Assembly: GCA_900556025.1 (NCBI GenBank)
Contig: USNG01000009.1
Location: 1-46,626 of the forward strand
DNA: 46,626 bases
From: an uncultured Mycoplasmatota bacterium
GTDB lineage: Bacteria; Bacillota_I; Bacilli_A; RF39; UBA660
Direction of reading: 5' to 3'
A program made the translations under genes and the position numbers. Positions 7,855 to 15,657 of the stretch are shown one piece after another; the first letter of the stretch is position 1, and the number at the start of each line of letters is the position of its first letter. The notes under the pieces are model-generated. The model searched no databases. It worked only from the letters and a program-made list of their open reading frames with translations, and was not told the DNA's origin.

Positions 7855-8343
7855 ATGATAATTAATTATTCAGATCAAGAAGTTATAAAAGATCAAAAAT
7901 CAATATTTTTAGCTGGTCCAACCCCAAGAGATAAAAATACAAAAACTTGGAGAACTGAGGCATGCGAGAAGCTAAAAGCATTAGGTTTTGATGGAGTTGT
8001 TTATGTTCCAGAATATTCTACTTGGAAACCTAAGATGGATTATATTGATCAAACAATGTGGGAGAGAAAAGCATTAACTGAAGCAACCGTCATTATGTTT
8101 TGGATTCCTAGAAGTTTACCAAATATGCCAGCTTTTACCACTAATGTAGAATTTGGATATTGGATACATTCAGGTAAAATAATATATGGTAGACCTGATA
8201 ATGCAGAAAAAATAAAGTACTTAGATTGGCTATATAAAGAAGACTATAATAAAGAACCAATCAATAATTTAGAAGAATTATTAAAGGAATCAATATCTTT
8301 ATCAAACAGTTTATATAATAAAAATAGTAATATGAAAATGTAG
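7855..8343 (+). CDS. Nucleoside 2-deoxyribosyltransferase-like protein
   Basis: A 162-residue protein with SIFLAGPTPRDK (residues ~16-27) and later ERKALTEATVIMFWIPR and NVEFGYWIHSGKIIYGRP. This pattern fits the Nuc_deoxyrib_tr_2 family related to nucleoside 2-deoxyribosyltransferases, where an acidic residue in the E-x-G region is catalytic. Family members transfer deoxyribose between bases, or are predicted to act on modified nucleotides. Together with the HAM1 and CYTH genes 2-3 kb upstream it gives this island a nucleotide-handling character. Confidence 0.75.
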   Translation: MIINYSDQEVIKDQKSIFLAGPTPRDKNTKTWRTEACEKLKALGFDGVVYVPEYSTWKPKMDYIDQTMWERKALTEATVIMFWIPRSLPNMPAFTTNVEFGYWIHSGKIIYGRPDNAEKIKYLDWLYKEDYNKEPINNLEELLKESISLSNSLYNKNSNMKM

Positions 8344-8422
8344 TATATTTTACTGAAATAATGCAAAAAGATAGAGTATTCAGAACACGAATAAGACTTT
8401 AATTAATAGAAATGGGGGAACA

Positions 8423-9274
8423 ATGAAAAAAATTGAAAATAATTATTCAAAAAGTGTATTTGAAAATATAAAATATGTTGATGATTATGGAAATGAATAT
8501 TGGTATGCCAGGGAACTTTCAAAAGTTTTAGAATATAAAGACTGGAGAAATTTTTTGAAGGTTCTAAATAAGGCAAAAGAGGCTTGTAAAAATTCTGGGC
8601 TTAATATAAAAGAACAACTTGTTGAGGTCAACAAGTTGTCAAAAAGAAATAATAATGCTATTGCCAATATACAAGATTATAAATTATCAAGATACATATG
8701 TTATTTAATAGTGCAAAACGCTGATCCAAGCAAAGAAGTTGTTGCTTTAGGACAAACATATTTTGCCATTCAAACAAGAAAGCAAGAAATAACTGAACAA
8801 GAATATGATTCTTTATCAGATGATGAAAAAAGATTTTATCAAAGAAAATTAACAAAGCAAGGTAACTATACACTTCAAAAAGTTGCGTCTTCCGCTGGTG
8901 TTAAAAATATGGCTGAATTTCATAATGCAGGATATAAAGGATTATATAATGGAGAAACAGCTGATGATATATTTAAAAGAAAAAAATTAAGGTATCGTGA
9001 AGATATTTTAGATAACATGAATGAAGATGAGTTAGTTGCTAATTTATTTAGAATAAACCAAACAAAACAGAAACTTATAAGAGATAATGTAAAAGGTGAA
9101 AAAAATGCAAAAGCTGTGCATTATGAAGTTGGCAAAAAGGTTAGAAAGGCGATTGCTGATATTGGGGGAATGATGCCTGAGGACATGCCTACTCCTAAAA
9201 AGAGTCTAAAAGAACTTGAAAGAGAAAAGAAACAACTAGAAATAACAGAGAAAAAAATTAAAGGCATAAAATGA
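8423..9274 (+). CDS. dinD: DinD-like DNA damage-inducible protein
   Basis: A 283-residue protein matching DinD: the N-terminal BRO-N-like part (FENIKYVDDYGNEYWYAREL), the hallmark DYKLSRYICYLIVQNADPSK and VVALGQTYFAIQTRKQE, then the GVKNMAEFHNAGYKGLY segment. In E. coli DinD interacts with RecA filaments and is SOS-induced. In accessory islands it often sits near defence genes. The HEPN-type gene follows after 28 bases with its own GGAG and may be co-transcribed. No clear LexA site was recognised upstream. Confidence 0.88.
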   Translation: MKKIENNYSKSVFENIKYVDDYGNEYWYARELSKVLEYKDWRNFLKVLNKAKEACKNSGLNIKEQLVEVNKLSKRNNNAIANIQDYKLSRYICYLIVQNADPSKEVVALGQTYFAIQTRKQEITEQEYDSLSDDEKRFYQRKLTKQGNYTLQKVASSAGVKNMAEFHNAGYKGLYNGETADDIFKRKKLRYREDILDNMNEDELVANLFRINQTKQKLIRDNVKGEKNAKAVHYEVGKKVRKAIADIGGMMPEDMPTPKKSLKELEREKKQLEITEKKIKGIK

Positions 9275-9302
9275 AAAACTTTAATGTGATTAAGGAGTAA
9301 GA

Positions 9303-10367
9303 ATGATTTTATATTATAAAACTAAAATTTTGATAAGTGGTTTATTTCCAGTGGTAAACTTTAAGATAGATGGCTTTATTGAAAAAACAGAATCGTACAG
9401 AGAGAATGTTATTGATATATATGATAGTGATTATATATTTTATTCTTCAGGCTATTTGCTTAATTCAGTATATTCATGTGAGGAAAAAGAGGGAAATTAC
9501 TATGAATGCTTTGAAAATGAAGAAATGATAAAATATGAAGTTAGTGATGACGCAACAAAAAAAGATATACAAAAAATGATATTAGCTGAACAATTTAAAA
9601 AAATTAATTTATTACAAAAGAAAATTAGATTGCTAACAGGGATAGGAATAACACTGCCTGTTTTTAAAACAACTATTTACAATGATAAAGGTGATGTTTA
9701 TACTTATGTAGGTGGAGTAAATTGGGGAATGTCAAAAATATCAGCTCGTGATTATGATGATGAATTAAAAGCTAAACTTGAACAAAGATTACAATTACGT
9801 ATGGCGGACTCTACAATAATTGATTTAGAAGAAAAAAATATAAGATATAAAAGGGCTTTGAATTTCTATGTAAAATCTTTTGAATCACAGGATATTGGAA
9901 TAAGATTTACATTATTGTTTTCATCATTAGAATCATTATTTAATATTAACGCAAATAGAGTTACAAAAGAAGTAGCAACTTATTCAAGCAAAATATTATT
10001 TCTAAATAATAAGGAAAAAAATGAATCAGAATCGAAAATTAAAACTTATTATAATATACGTTCACACTATATTCATGGAAATGATGGGTATGAGTTGAGT
10101 AAAAACCATGAAACTGAACTAAGAGAGTATGTGAGAGAAATACTATTAATCTATTGGAATATTTCTGTAAACTATAATCTTTATGATGCGCAAGAAATAA
10201 AAGACTTGATAAGTGTTACAACAAGAGATACATTAGATTTAAAAGCACAATTATTTATAAAATATTTAAGAACTCCACCAAAACAATATAGTAAACTATA
10301 TAAAGAAATTCGTTCTGAATTTTTAAATAAAAATTATTTTATTTTGTCTAACAAAAACATCATGTAA
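9303..10367 (+). CDS. HEPN-domain protein (Apea-like), possible RNase effector
   Basis: A 354-residue protein. The N-terminal ~170 residues are a beta-rich region I do not recognise. From about residue 185 it is helical, with FTLLFSSLESLF and then YNIRSHYIHG, which contains the HEPN motif R-x4-H (R253 and H258). The arrangement matches the Apea-like HEPN domain, and HEPN domains with this motif are usually metal-independent RNases in defence and toxin systems. No antitoxin gene is adjacent; DinD is immediately upstream. Start set by TAAGGAG nine bases upstream. Confidence 0.7.
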   Translation: MILYYKTKILISGLFPVVNFKIDGFIEKTESYRENVIDIYDSDYIFYSSGYLLNSVYSCEEKEGNYYECFENEEMIKYEVSDDATKKDIQKMILAEQFKKINLLQKKIRLLTGIGITLPVFKTTIYNDKGDVYTYVGGVNWGMSKISARDYDDELKAKLEQRLQLRMADSTIIDLEEKNIRYKRALNFYVKSFESQDIGIRFTLLFSSLESLFNINANRVTKEVATYSSKILFLNNKEKNESESKIKTYYNIRSHYIHGNDGYELSKNHETELREYVREILLIYWNISVNYNLYDAQEIKDLISVTTRDTLDLKAQLFIKYLRTPPKQYSKLYKEIRSEFLNKNYFILSNKNIM

Positions 10368-10500
10368 CAAACAAAAAATATTTGTTAATAATAAAATAAA
10401 CAAAGATTACTAGACTAACCATTTATTATGATATAAAATATATGTAGTTTTAATATATGATTGTGATTATTTAGCTGAATAGAAAGGACAGGTGCAAATA

Positions 10501-11361
10501 ATGAATAATGAGAATAAAACAAATATCAACTGGTACCCAGGACATATGGCTAAAACAAGAAGAGAAATAACAGATGTCATATCATTAATAGATGTTGTAA
10601 TTGAAGTTATTGATTCAAGAATACCATATAGTTCTAGAATACCTGATTTAAATAAAGTAACTAGAGAAAAACAAAATATAATTGTATTTAATAAATATGA
10701 TTTATGTGACAAAGAAGAAACTAATAAATGGATTAGTAAATATCAAAGTGAAGGATATATTTGCGTTACTTGTGATTCAAAGAATTCTAATGACTATAAA
10801 AAGGTAATAAGTGAAGTAAATGTTTTAATGAACAAAGTTAATCAAAAGAGATCATTAAAAGGCTTGCTACCTAAAAAAGCTAAATGTCTTGTTATTGGTG
10901 TTCCTAATGTTGGAAAGAGTACATTAATTAATAAATTAGCTGGTAGAAATATAGTAGGGGTAGGCAATAAACCAGGAGTAACTAAACAATTAAGTACTAT
11001 AAAAATAAATGAATTTATGGATCTAGTAGATACTCCAGGAATTCTATGGCCTAAATTTAATAGTCAAGAGTTAGCTTTAAATTTAGCAAGTATGACAATT
11101 ATTAAAGAAGAAATATTAACTATTGAAGAAGTTGCTATTCATATATTAAAGAAATTAGATATGTACTATAAAGATATATTAAAAAAAGAATTTGGAATAT
11201 CTTACTATAATGATGACGAAGTAGAAGAGTTATTTGAAATAATTTCTAAATATAAAAACATTCCAGTAAATGGAGAAGTTAATTATGAAAGAGTAAGCAC
11301 TTTAATAGTAAATACAATCAAACAAGAAAAGATAAAAAACATCACATTTGATAGATTATAA
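10501..11361 (+). CDS. rbgA: Ribosome biogenesis GTPase RbgA (YlqF)
   Basis: A circularly permuted GTPase of 286 residues. WYPGHMAK near the start and the G4 motif NKYDLCD come before G1 GVPNVGKST (about residue 133) and G3 DTPGILWP, followed by a helical C-terminal domain. RbgA helps assemble the 50S subunit in the cytoplasm. An in-frame GTG at 10492 is possible, but the ATG at 10501 follows AGGTG at better spacing. The gene is followed by the first copy of the 41-bp repeat, which contains its terminator. Confidence 0.93.
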   Translation: MNNENKTNINWYPGHMAKTRREITDVISLIDVVIEVIDSRIPYSSRIPDLNKVTREKQNIIVFNKYDLCDKEETNKWISKYQSEGYICVTCDSKNSNDYKKVISEVNVLMNKVNQKRSLKGLLPKKAKCLVIGVPNVGKSTLINKLAGRNIVGVGNKPGVTKQLSTIKINEFMDLVDTPGILWPKFNSQELALNLASMTIIKEEILTIEEVAIHILKKLDMYYKDILKKEFGISYYNDDEVEELFEIISKYKNIPVNGEVNYERVSTLIVNTIKQEKIKNITFDRL

Positions 11362-11397
11362 AAATAAGCACATAGTCATATATGTGCTTTTAATGTA
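11357..11397 (+). repeat. 41-bp direct repeat, left copy, containing a terminator
   Basis: Identical over 41 bases to 14751-14791. It contains the stem AGCACATA/TATGTGCT (11367-11374 with 11381-11388) followed by TTTAA, so it is also the rbgA terminator. The stop codon of rbgA lies within it. The two copies bound the RiPP cassette. Confidence 0.9.
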
Positions 11398-11447
11398 TGG
11401 GAATTTTGCTATAATCATATTTTATATTATTCTATTTTTTGAATGAG

Positions 11448-11476
11448 TTGACTTTACGGTAAACTTATAGTATATT
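11448..11476 (+). promoter_or_regulatory. Promoter of the RiPP cassette
   Basis: TTGACT (11448-11453), 17-base spacer, TATATT (11471-11476), about 75 bases before the precursor gene. Confidence 0.7.
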
Positions 11477-11481
11477 GTAAC

Positions 11482-11525
11482 TAGATAATTATTTTGCAAC
11501 TTGTAACTCATTAAACAATTATCTA
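11482..11525 (+). promoter_or_regulatory. Leader inverted repeat
   Basis: TAGATAATT (11482-11490) and AATTATCTA (11517-11525) are perfect complements with a 26-base gap, located in the 5' leader just after the promoter and ahead of the GGGAGG of the precursor gene. It may be an mRNA 5' stem or a regulator site. Confidence 0.4.
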
Positions 11526-11550
11526 AAAAAGATTGTAATGGGAGGTAAAG

Positions 11551-11619
11551 ATGAAAAAATATAAGATCGTTAAAATTTTTGGTTCTTGTCATTTCAGCAA
11601 AGGTGATGGCTGGAAATAA
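11551..11619 (+). CDS. RiPP precursor peptide with KGDGW motif (22 aa)
   Basis: A 22-codon ORF with GGGAGG seven bases before the ATG. The peptide has a basic, hydrophobic leader (MKKYKIVKIFG), then SCHF and the C-terminal SKGDGWK. K-G-D-G-W is the exact five-residue motif crosslinked in streptide (Lys to Trp, i to i+4; here Lys17 and Trp21). A radical SAM/SPASM gene follows after 51 bases and a promoter precedes it, so this is very likely the maturase substrate. It has one copy of the motif, where the streptide precursor has two, and is shorter. Cys13, His14 and Ser16 are other possible modification sites. Confidence 0.85.
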   Translation: MKKYKIVKIFGSCHFSKGDGWK

Positions 11620-11624
11620 AAGTT

Positions 11625-11651
11625 AAATAAAGGCAAAAAATGCCTTTATTT
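11625..11651 (+). terminator. Attenuator hairpin between precursor and maturase
   Basis: Perfect 11-bp stem (11625-11635 with 11641-11651), 5-A loop, T-rich 3' arm followed by ATTTATA. Such a leaky terminator would give far more precursor than maturase transcript, as is usual in RiPP operons. Confidence 0.8.
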
Positions 11652-11670
11652 ATTTATATAAGGAGAAAAA

Positions 11671-13017
11671 ATGAAGTATATATTTAATACAAACTATATA
11701 TTAAGATTTGAATTTTTTGGTGGATTGTTATATGCTCCGTTAACTTCAGACATATATATAATAAAAGATGATGATGCAATTTTCTTAGACTGCATAAAAA
11801 AGAATTGCAAATATGAAGATGCAATCAAAATAGTAAGTGAATCACTAAATATTCACTATGTGCCAGATGTTAAAAGTATGATAGAAAATGAAATCATATT
11901 TAAAGTAGATGATATATTACCATGTGCAACAGTAAATTGTCAGTTAGAAATCGAAAAATATAATAACATTGTGTCGGAAAAGAAAAAGAAGAATTATTTA
12001 TCTGCTCCGATTGAAGTGAGCATTTATCCTTCTAGTTTTTGTCAGCTAAATTGCAAATTTTGCTATTTTAGCTATAAAAGAAATAATTATAAAGAATATA
12101 AGGAAGTAAAGAATTGGCTAAAACTTATAGAAGAACTAAAAAATAATAATGTTATATATTTATCCATACTTGGAGGAGAACCTACATTATACCCTTTCAT
12201 TGATGACATACTAAAATTTGTGGATAAAATAAAATTTAAAACAACTATAACAACAAATGGCTTAAATATTAAAAATAGTACATTCAAAATAATTTGTGAT
12301 AGCAAATATATAACACCAACAATATCTATGCAGAGCTTAGGTAATTATAATTTAAAACATATGGGTGTAAGCTCGGACAAAATAATAAATACAATAAAAA
12401 AATTTATAAAGAATGGAAAGATTCCAAGACTCAATTCTGTAATATATGAGCAAAGCGAAAAAGAAATATTTGACATGATTGATTTTTGCGCAAATATAGG
12501 AATAAAAGAATATGCATTAAATCTATATATGCCTTTGGGAAATGATTTGAAATCAAAGCATGATTTTAAATATTACAAGCAACTTGATTGCAAAGTACAA
12601 AATTACATAAATGAGAAAAAATATAATGAATTAAGTGTAAGCATGCAGGGTTGTTTGCTATATTCTGCATATTATGATGAATGCGACAATCCAGTAAAAA
12701 ATGATTTTGATAGAATAATTTATGGATGTGAAGCAGGGCAAACCAAAGTAGAAATAATGCCTGATGGAACAATGATTCCATGTGCTGCCTTTAAATTAAA
12801 TGATTTTAAATTTGAGAATGTTTTTGACATGTGTTTTAAAAAAGCATGGAATGATTCAAAATGCTTAAAAGAATTGAGAAATTATGCAACTAAAGATAAA
12901 AAATGTCAAAAGTGCAAATTCAACAATTTTTGTAATGGAGGGTGCCCAGCGTATAACATAAGTAAAAATAATTCATTAGATAAGAAAGGTGATGAAAGAT
13001 GTCAGGTAATTTTGTAG
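11671..13017 (+). CDS. Radical SAM/SPASM peptide maturase
   Basis: A 448-residue enzyme. Residues 1-90 resemble a PqqD-like precursor-recognition region (SDIYIIKDDDAIFLDCI). The radical SAM core begins with C124-x3-C128-x2-C131 (FCQLNCKFC), with GGEP afterwards. The C-terminal SPASM domain is complete: C353-x12-G-x4-C371, then C412-x2-C415-x5-C421-x3-C425, and C444, enough for two auxiliary Fe-S clusters. The likely reaction is a carbon-carbon bond between Lys17 and Trp21 of the neighbouring precursor, by analogy with StrB. Its stop overlaps the next gene by 19 bases, so they are translationally coupled. Start set by AAGGAG. Confidence 0.9.
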   Translation: MKYIFNTNYILRFEFFGGLLYAPLTSDIYIIKDDDAIFLDCIKKNCKYEDAIKIVSESLNIHYVPDVKSMIENEIIFKVDDILPCATVNCQLEIEKYNNIVSEKKKKNYLSAPIEVSIYPSSFCQLNCKFCYFSYKRNNYKEYKEVKNWLKLIEELKNNNVIYLSILGGEPTLYPFIDDILKFVDKIKFKTTITTNGLNIKNSTFKIICDSKYITPTISMQSLGNYNLKHMGVSSDKIINTIKKFIKNGKIPRLNSVIYEQSEKEIFDMIDFCANIGIKEYALNLYMPLGNDLKSKHDFKYYKQLDCKVQNYINEKKYNELSVSMQGCLLYSAYYDECDNPVKNDFDRIIYGCEAGQTKVEIMPDGTMIPCAAFKLNDFKFENVFDMCFKKAWNDSKCLKELRNYATKDKKCQKCKFNNFCNGGCPAYNISKNNSLDKKGDERCQVIL

Positions 13018-14738
13018 ATATTTCAAAATATAGCAATATAGATAAATTTAAGATGCAACTTTTAAAGTTAGAAGGATTTGTAACAGATAAAGAATGGCTT
13101 ACTATGTTAAAATATGATATTGCACTTAATCCACTTCTAGCAGAAGAAATAGTTGAAATAATAGATTCTATCGATATTGAAACATTTACAGCAGAAGATT
13201 ATAACAAATTAATAATCAAACTTAAAGGCAAATGTATAGAACTAAAAAAAGAAGCAGATCTGTGCGATGATAGAATAGAAAAATGGTATAAATATAGACA
13301 TGCTTATGCATATTATGGATTGATTGAAACAATAACGGAAGGATCAATCATAACAGAAAGCATTCTTAAGTCATTCAAATTAAAGTATGGTGATAAATAT
13401 TTAGAAGAACTTAAAAAGGTAGATAATTATAAGCCGTCTAGTTTAACAAATTTTGACATTGAAGATAGTGAGAATATAGATTTAAATGATCCGATAATAA
13501 AAATATATTTATTAATGAAATATTATCAAGATGTAGAACACGTATTTCATGAGAATGAACTTATAGGTGATCATAGAAAAGCAAGACAGTCATTTGAAGA
13601 ACTAGTAAGACAAGATTATCCTCATCTAGAAAAAGTGACAGGAAAAAGTCTACTTATGCTTGTAATTTTAGATAACATTCCTTTAATAGATATTAATATT
13701 TTGTCAAGATTTATATTGATTAATGAAAATAAAAATTTAGCTAATATAGTTGGAGGAAAAGGGCTGGGGCTTGCTACATTAAACACATATGGATTTAATG
13801 TTCCAGAAACATACTTGATAAGCGTTACATCATTGTCAAAAGAGTTATATAAAGAATCGCTAAAAAAATTAAAAAATCAAAATTATGCAGTCAGAAGTTC
13901 AGCAACAGTGGAAGATAATGAAAACAATTCATTCGCTGGATTATTTACATCAAAATTAAATATTCCAAAAGAAGAGATTAGTGAAAGCATTGTTCTTGTA
14001 AAAGAATCTGTTAATAATCCTAGAGTAAGTTCATATGTGGAACATTTTAAAACTGACAAGCCATATATGTCAGTAGTTGTTCAAAAATTCAAAGAGCCAG
14101 AACTTTCTGGAGTTTGGATAGGAAATAAAATAGAATCCGGATATTTAGAATGGGTAAAAGGTAATGGAGAAAAGCTAGTAAGTGGTCATGTGAAACCTAC
14201 GCATGAAATATGGCCAAATGACACTAAAGAAAACTTAAAAGCAAATAATGAAGAAGTTGGAAAAAAATGTTTAGAGCTACAAAAGGCTTTATGTGCTCCG
14301 GCTGATCTTGAGTGGTGCATTTTGGATAATGAATTAGTATGGTTACAATATAGACCAGTAACAAAAACTATTGAATATAAAAATGAAAAAATAGATAGTA
14401 AGTCATATATTGGCGTGGCAGCATCATCGGGAACAGTAATTGGAAAACCAATTTATTTAGAAGAACCAGATGAAGTAGAAAGTTTTGAAGATGGCAGTAT
14501 ATTACTAACGGATTATACTGATCCTGACTGGGTGCCAGTAATTCTTAAAAGTTCAGGAATAATAACTGCAGAAGGAGGCTTTTTATCACACACAGCAATT
14601 ATATCAAGAGAACTTGGGCTACCATGCGTAACAGGATTAGGCTATGAAGCAATAGATAAACTAAAAGACGAAGAGCAAATCGAAGTGAATGGAAATAATG
14701 GTAGTGTTAAGAAATATATTCTCAGGTTGAAAAGATAA
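12999..14738 (+). CDS. PEP-synthase/rifampin-phosphotransferase-like enzyme
   Basis: A 579-residue protein. Residues 1-230 are a helical N-terminal region I do not recognise (IEKWYKYRHAYAYYGL, HVFHENELIGDHRKARQSF). Residues ~235-455 are the PEP/pyruvate-binding ATP-grasp domain (LANIVGGKGLGLATL, AVRSSATVEDNENNSFAGLF). Residues 470-579 are the swivelling phosphohistidine domain with AEGGFLSHTAIISRELGLP, catalytic His531. This is the layout of PEP synthase and rifampin phosphotransferase, but with the N-terminal region in place of the usual order. In this cassette it may phosphorylate the modified peptide or give self-protection. It overlaps the maturase gene by 19 bases. Confidence 0.82.
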   Translation: MSGNFVDISKYSNIDKFKMQLLKLEGFVTDKEWLTMLKYDIALNPLLAEEIVEIIDSIDIETFTAEDYNKLIIKLKGKCIELKKEADLCDDRIEKWYKYRHAYAYYGLIETITEGSIITESILKSFKLKYGDKYLEELKKVDNYKPSSLTNFDIEDSENIDLNDPIIKIYLLMKYYQDVEHVFHENELIGDHRKARQSFEELVRQDYPHLEKVTGKSLLMLVILDNIPLIDINILSRFILINENKNLANIVGGKGLGLATLNTYGFNVPETYLISVTSLSKELYKESLKKLKNQNYAVRSSATVEDNENNSFAGLFTSKLNIPKEEISESIVLVKESVNNPRVSSYVEHFKTDKPYMSVVVQKFKEPELSGVWIGNKIESGYLEWVKGNGEKLVSGHVKPTHEIWPNDTKENLKANNEEVGKKCLELQKALCAPADLEWCILDNELVWLQYRPVTKTIEYKNEKIDSKSYIGVAASSGTVIGKPIYLEEPDEVESFEDGSILLTDYTDPDWVPVILKSSGIITAEGGFLSHTAIISRELGLPCVTGLGYEAIDKLKDEEQIEVNGNNGSVKKYILRLKR

Positions 14739-14750
14739 AATAACGCCGAA

Positions 14751-14791
14751 TATAAAAATAAGCACATAGTCATATATGTGCTTTTAATGTA
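14751..14791 (+). repeat. 41-bp direct repeat, right copy, containing a terminator
   Basis: Identical over 41 bases to 11357-11397, including the AGCACATA/TATGTGCT hairpin and T tail. It terminates the RiPP operon. Start-to-start distance is 3394 bases. Confidence 0.9.
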
Positions 14792-14793
14792 CA

Positions 14794-14822
14794 AAAAAAC
14801 ATAACTTTTAATTATGCTTTTT
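14794..14822 (-). terminator. Terminator of the minus-strand TasA-like gene
   Basis: Read on the minus strand, AAAGCATAA pairs with TTATGTTTT (one G-U) and ends in a T run; it overlaps the end of the gene at 14812-15423. Confidence 0.6.
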
Positions 14823-15423
14823 GTTCGAAACTTATATTCGCATTGATTTTAAATGAATCTGCACTATTAGCGGCGTTAGTATCACTTTCATCATTCATTT
14901 GTTCATTTTCACCTTCATACCATTCAAAATATACTCTAACGGTAAATGGTTTAAAACTGAAGTTCTCTGTTGTATTATCAAAATCTAATGTGTTTGTTAT
15001 GCTTGTTCCTTCTAAGTTGATTACTTCTAATTGATCTCCTTCAGTATAATCATTAGGAATAATAGAGTATTTAGTAATCATCAAATCAGGAATGTTTTCA
15101 TTTTCTATTGATAGGTTAATTGTATAATTAAATGATACTTCTACATTAGATGGATCAATATCAATATCAAAGTGTCCTTTTGACGTAGGAGCAACTGTAT
15201 TTGATTTGATATTGTAATTTGCTTCAATAACAGGTTCAAAACTTATTGCAGAACTATTACCAGTAGTTATATCATTTTGATTAACCAAGATTTGCCATTT
15301 AGCAAACAGAATATCAATATTTCCAGTAGTATCAGACACATACCTTGAATAAGTATTACTCATCAGACACATAGAAATAGATGCTGAAATCAACAAAAAT
15401 ATAAAACAAATCTTCTTAGTCAT
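14812..15423 (-). CDS. SipW-type signal protein, TasA-like
   Basis: A 203-residue secreted protein. The start (MTKKICFIFLLISASISMC…) has a short basic end, a hydrophobic core and then TYSRYVSD, the pattern that follows SipW-dependent signal peptides. The mature part is beta-rich (FNYTINLSIENENIPDL, FTVRVYFEWYEGEN) and acidic, consistent with a TasA/camelysin-like beta sandwich. The start at 15423 is chosen because AAGGAG lies upstream, and the longer frame reads through its own promoter. It faces away from the rest of the surface locus and has its own promoter. Confidence 0.75.
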   Translation of the reverse strand: MTKKICFIFLLISASISMCLMSNTYSRYVSDTTGNIDILFAKWQILVNQNDITTGNSSAISFEPVIEANYNIKSNTVAPTSKGHFDIDIDPSNVEVSFNYTINLSIENENIPDLMITKYSIIPNDYTEGDQLEVINLEGTSITNTLDFDNTTENFSFKPFTVRVYFEWYEGENEQMNDESDTNAANSADSFKINANISFEQKA

Positions 15424-15454
15424 ATAAGCCCTTTTTCTCCTTCTTTCTGATACA

Positions 15455-15483
15455 ATTATAAGATTTATAAAATACATTCTCAA
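15455..15483 (-). promoter_or_regulatory. Promoter of the minus-strand TasA-like gene
   Basis: On the minus strand TTGAGA (15483-15478), 17-base spacer, TATAAT (15460-15455), about 30 bases before the ATG at 15423. Confidence 0.7.
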
Positions 15484-15583
15484 TATCTCAATATCAAAAT
15501 GACACTTAAGTTTACACATTTTTTGAAAAGTTTGATGTAAAATAATGTTCAAAGAAAGTGTAAACCAAAAAATACGATTATGA

Positions 15584-15613
15584 TTGACAATCATTATCTT
15601 TTACGTGTATAAT
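15584..15613 (+). promoter_or_regulatory. Promoter for the rightward surface locus
   Basis: TTGACA (15584-15589), 18-base spacer, TATAAT (15608-15613), divergent from the minus-strand gene. Confidence 0.75.
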
Positions 15614-15657
15614 TGTAATGTAAAATAGATGAGGATATTATTATAGAGGTTATGACT

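Noticed and set aside
14751..14791. Terminal repeats of an insertion sequence
   Set aside because: The 41-bp copies are in direct, not inverted, orientation and no transposase or integrase gene lies between them.
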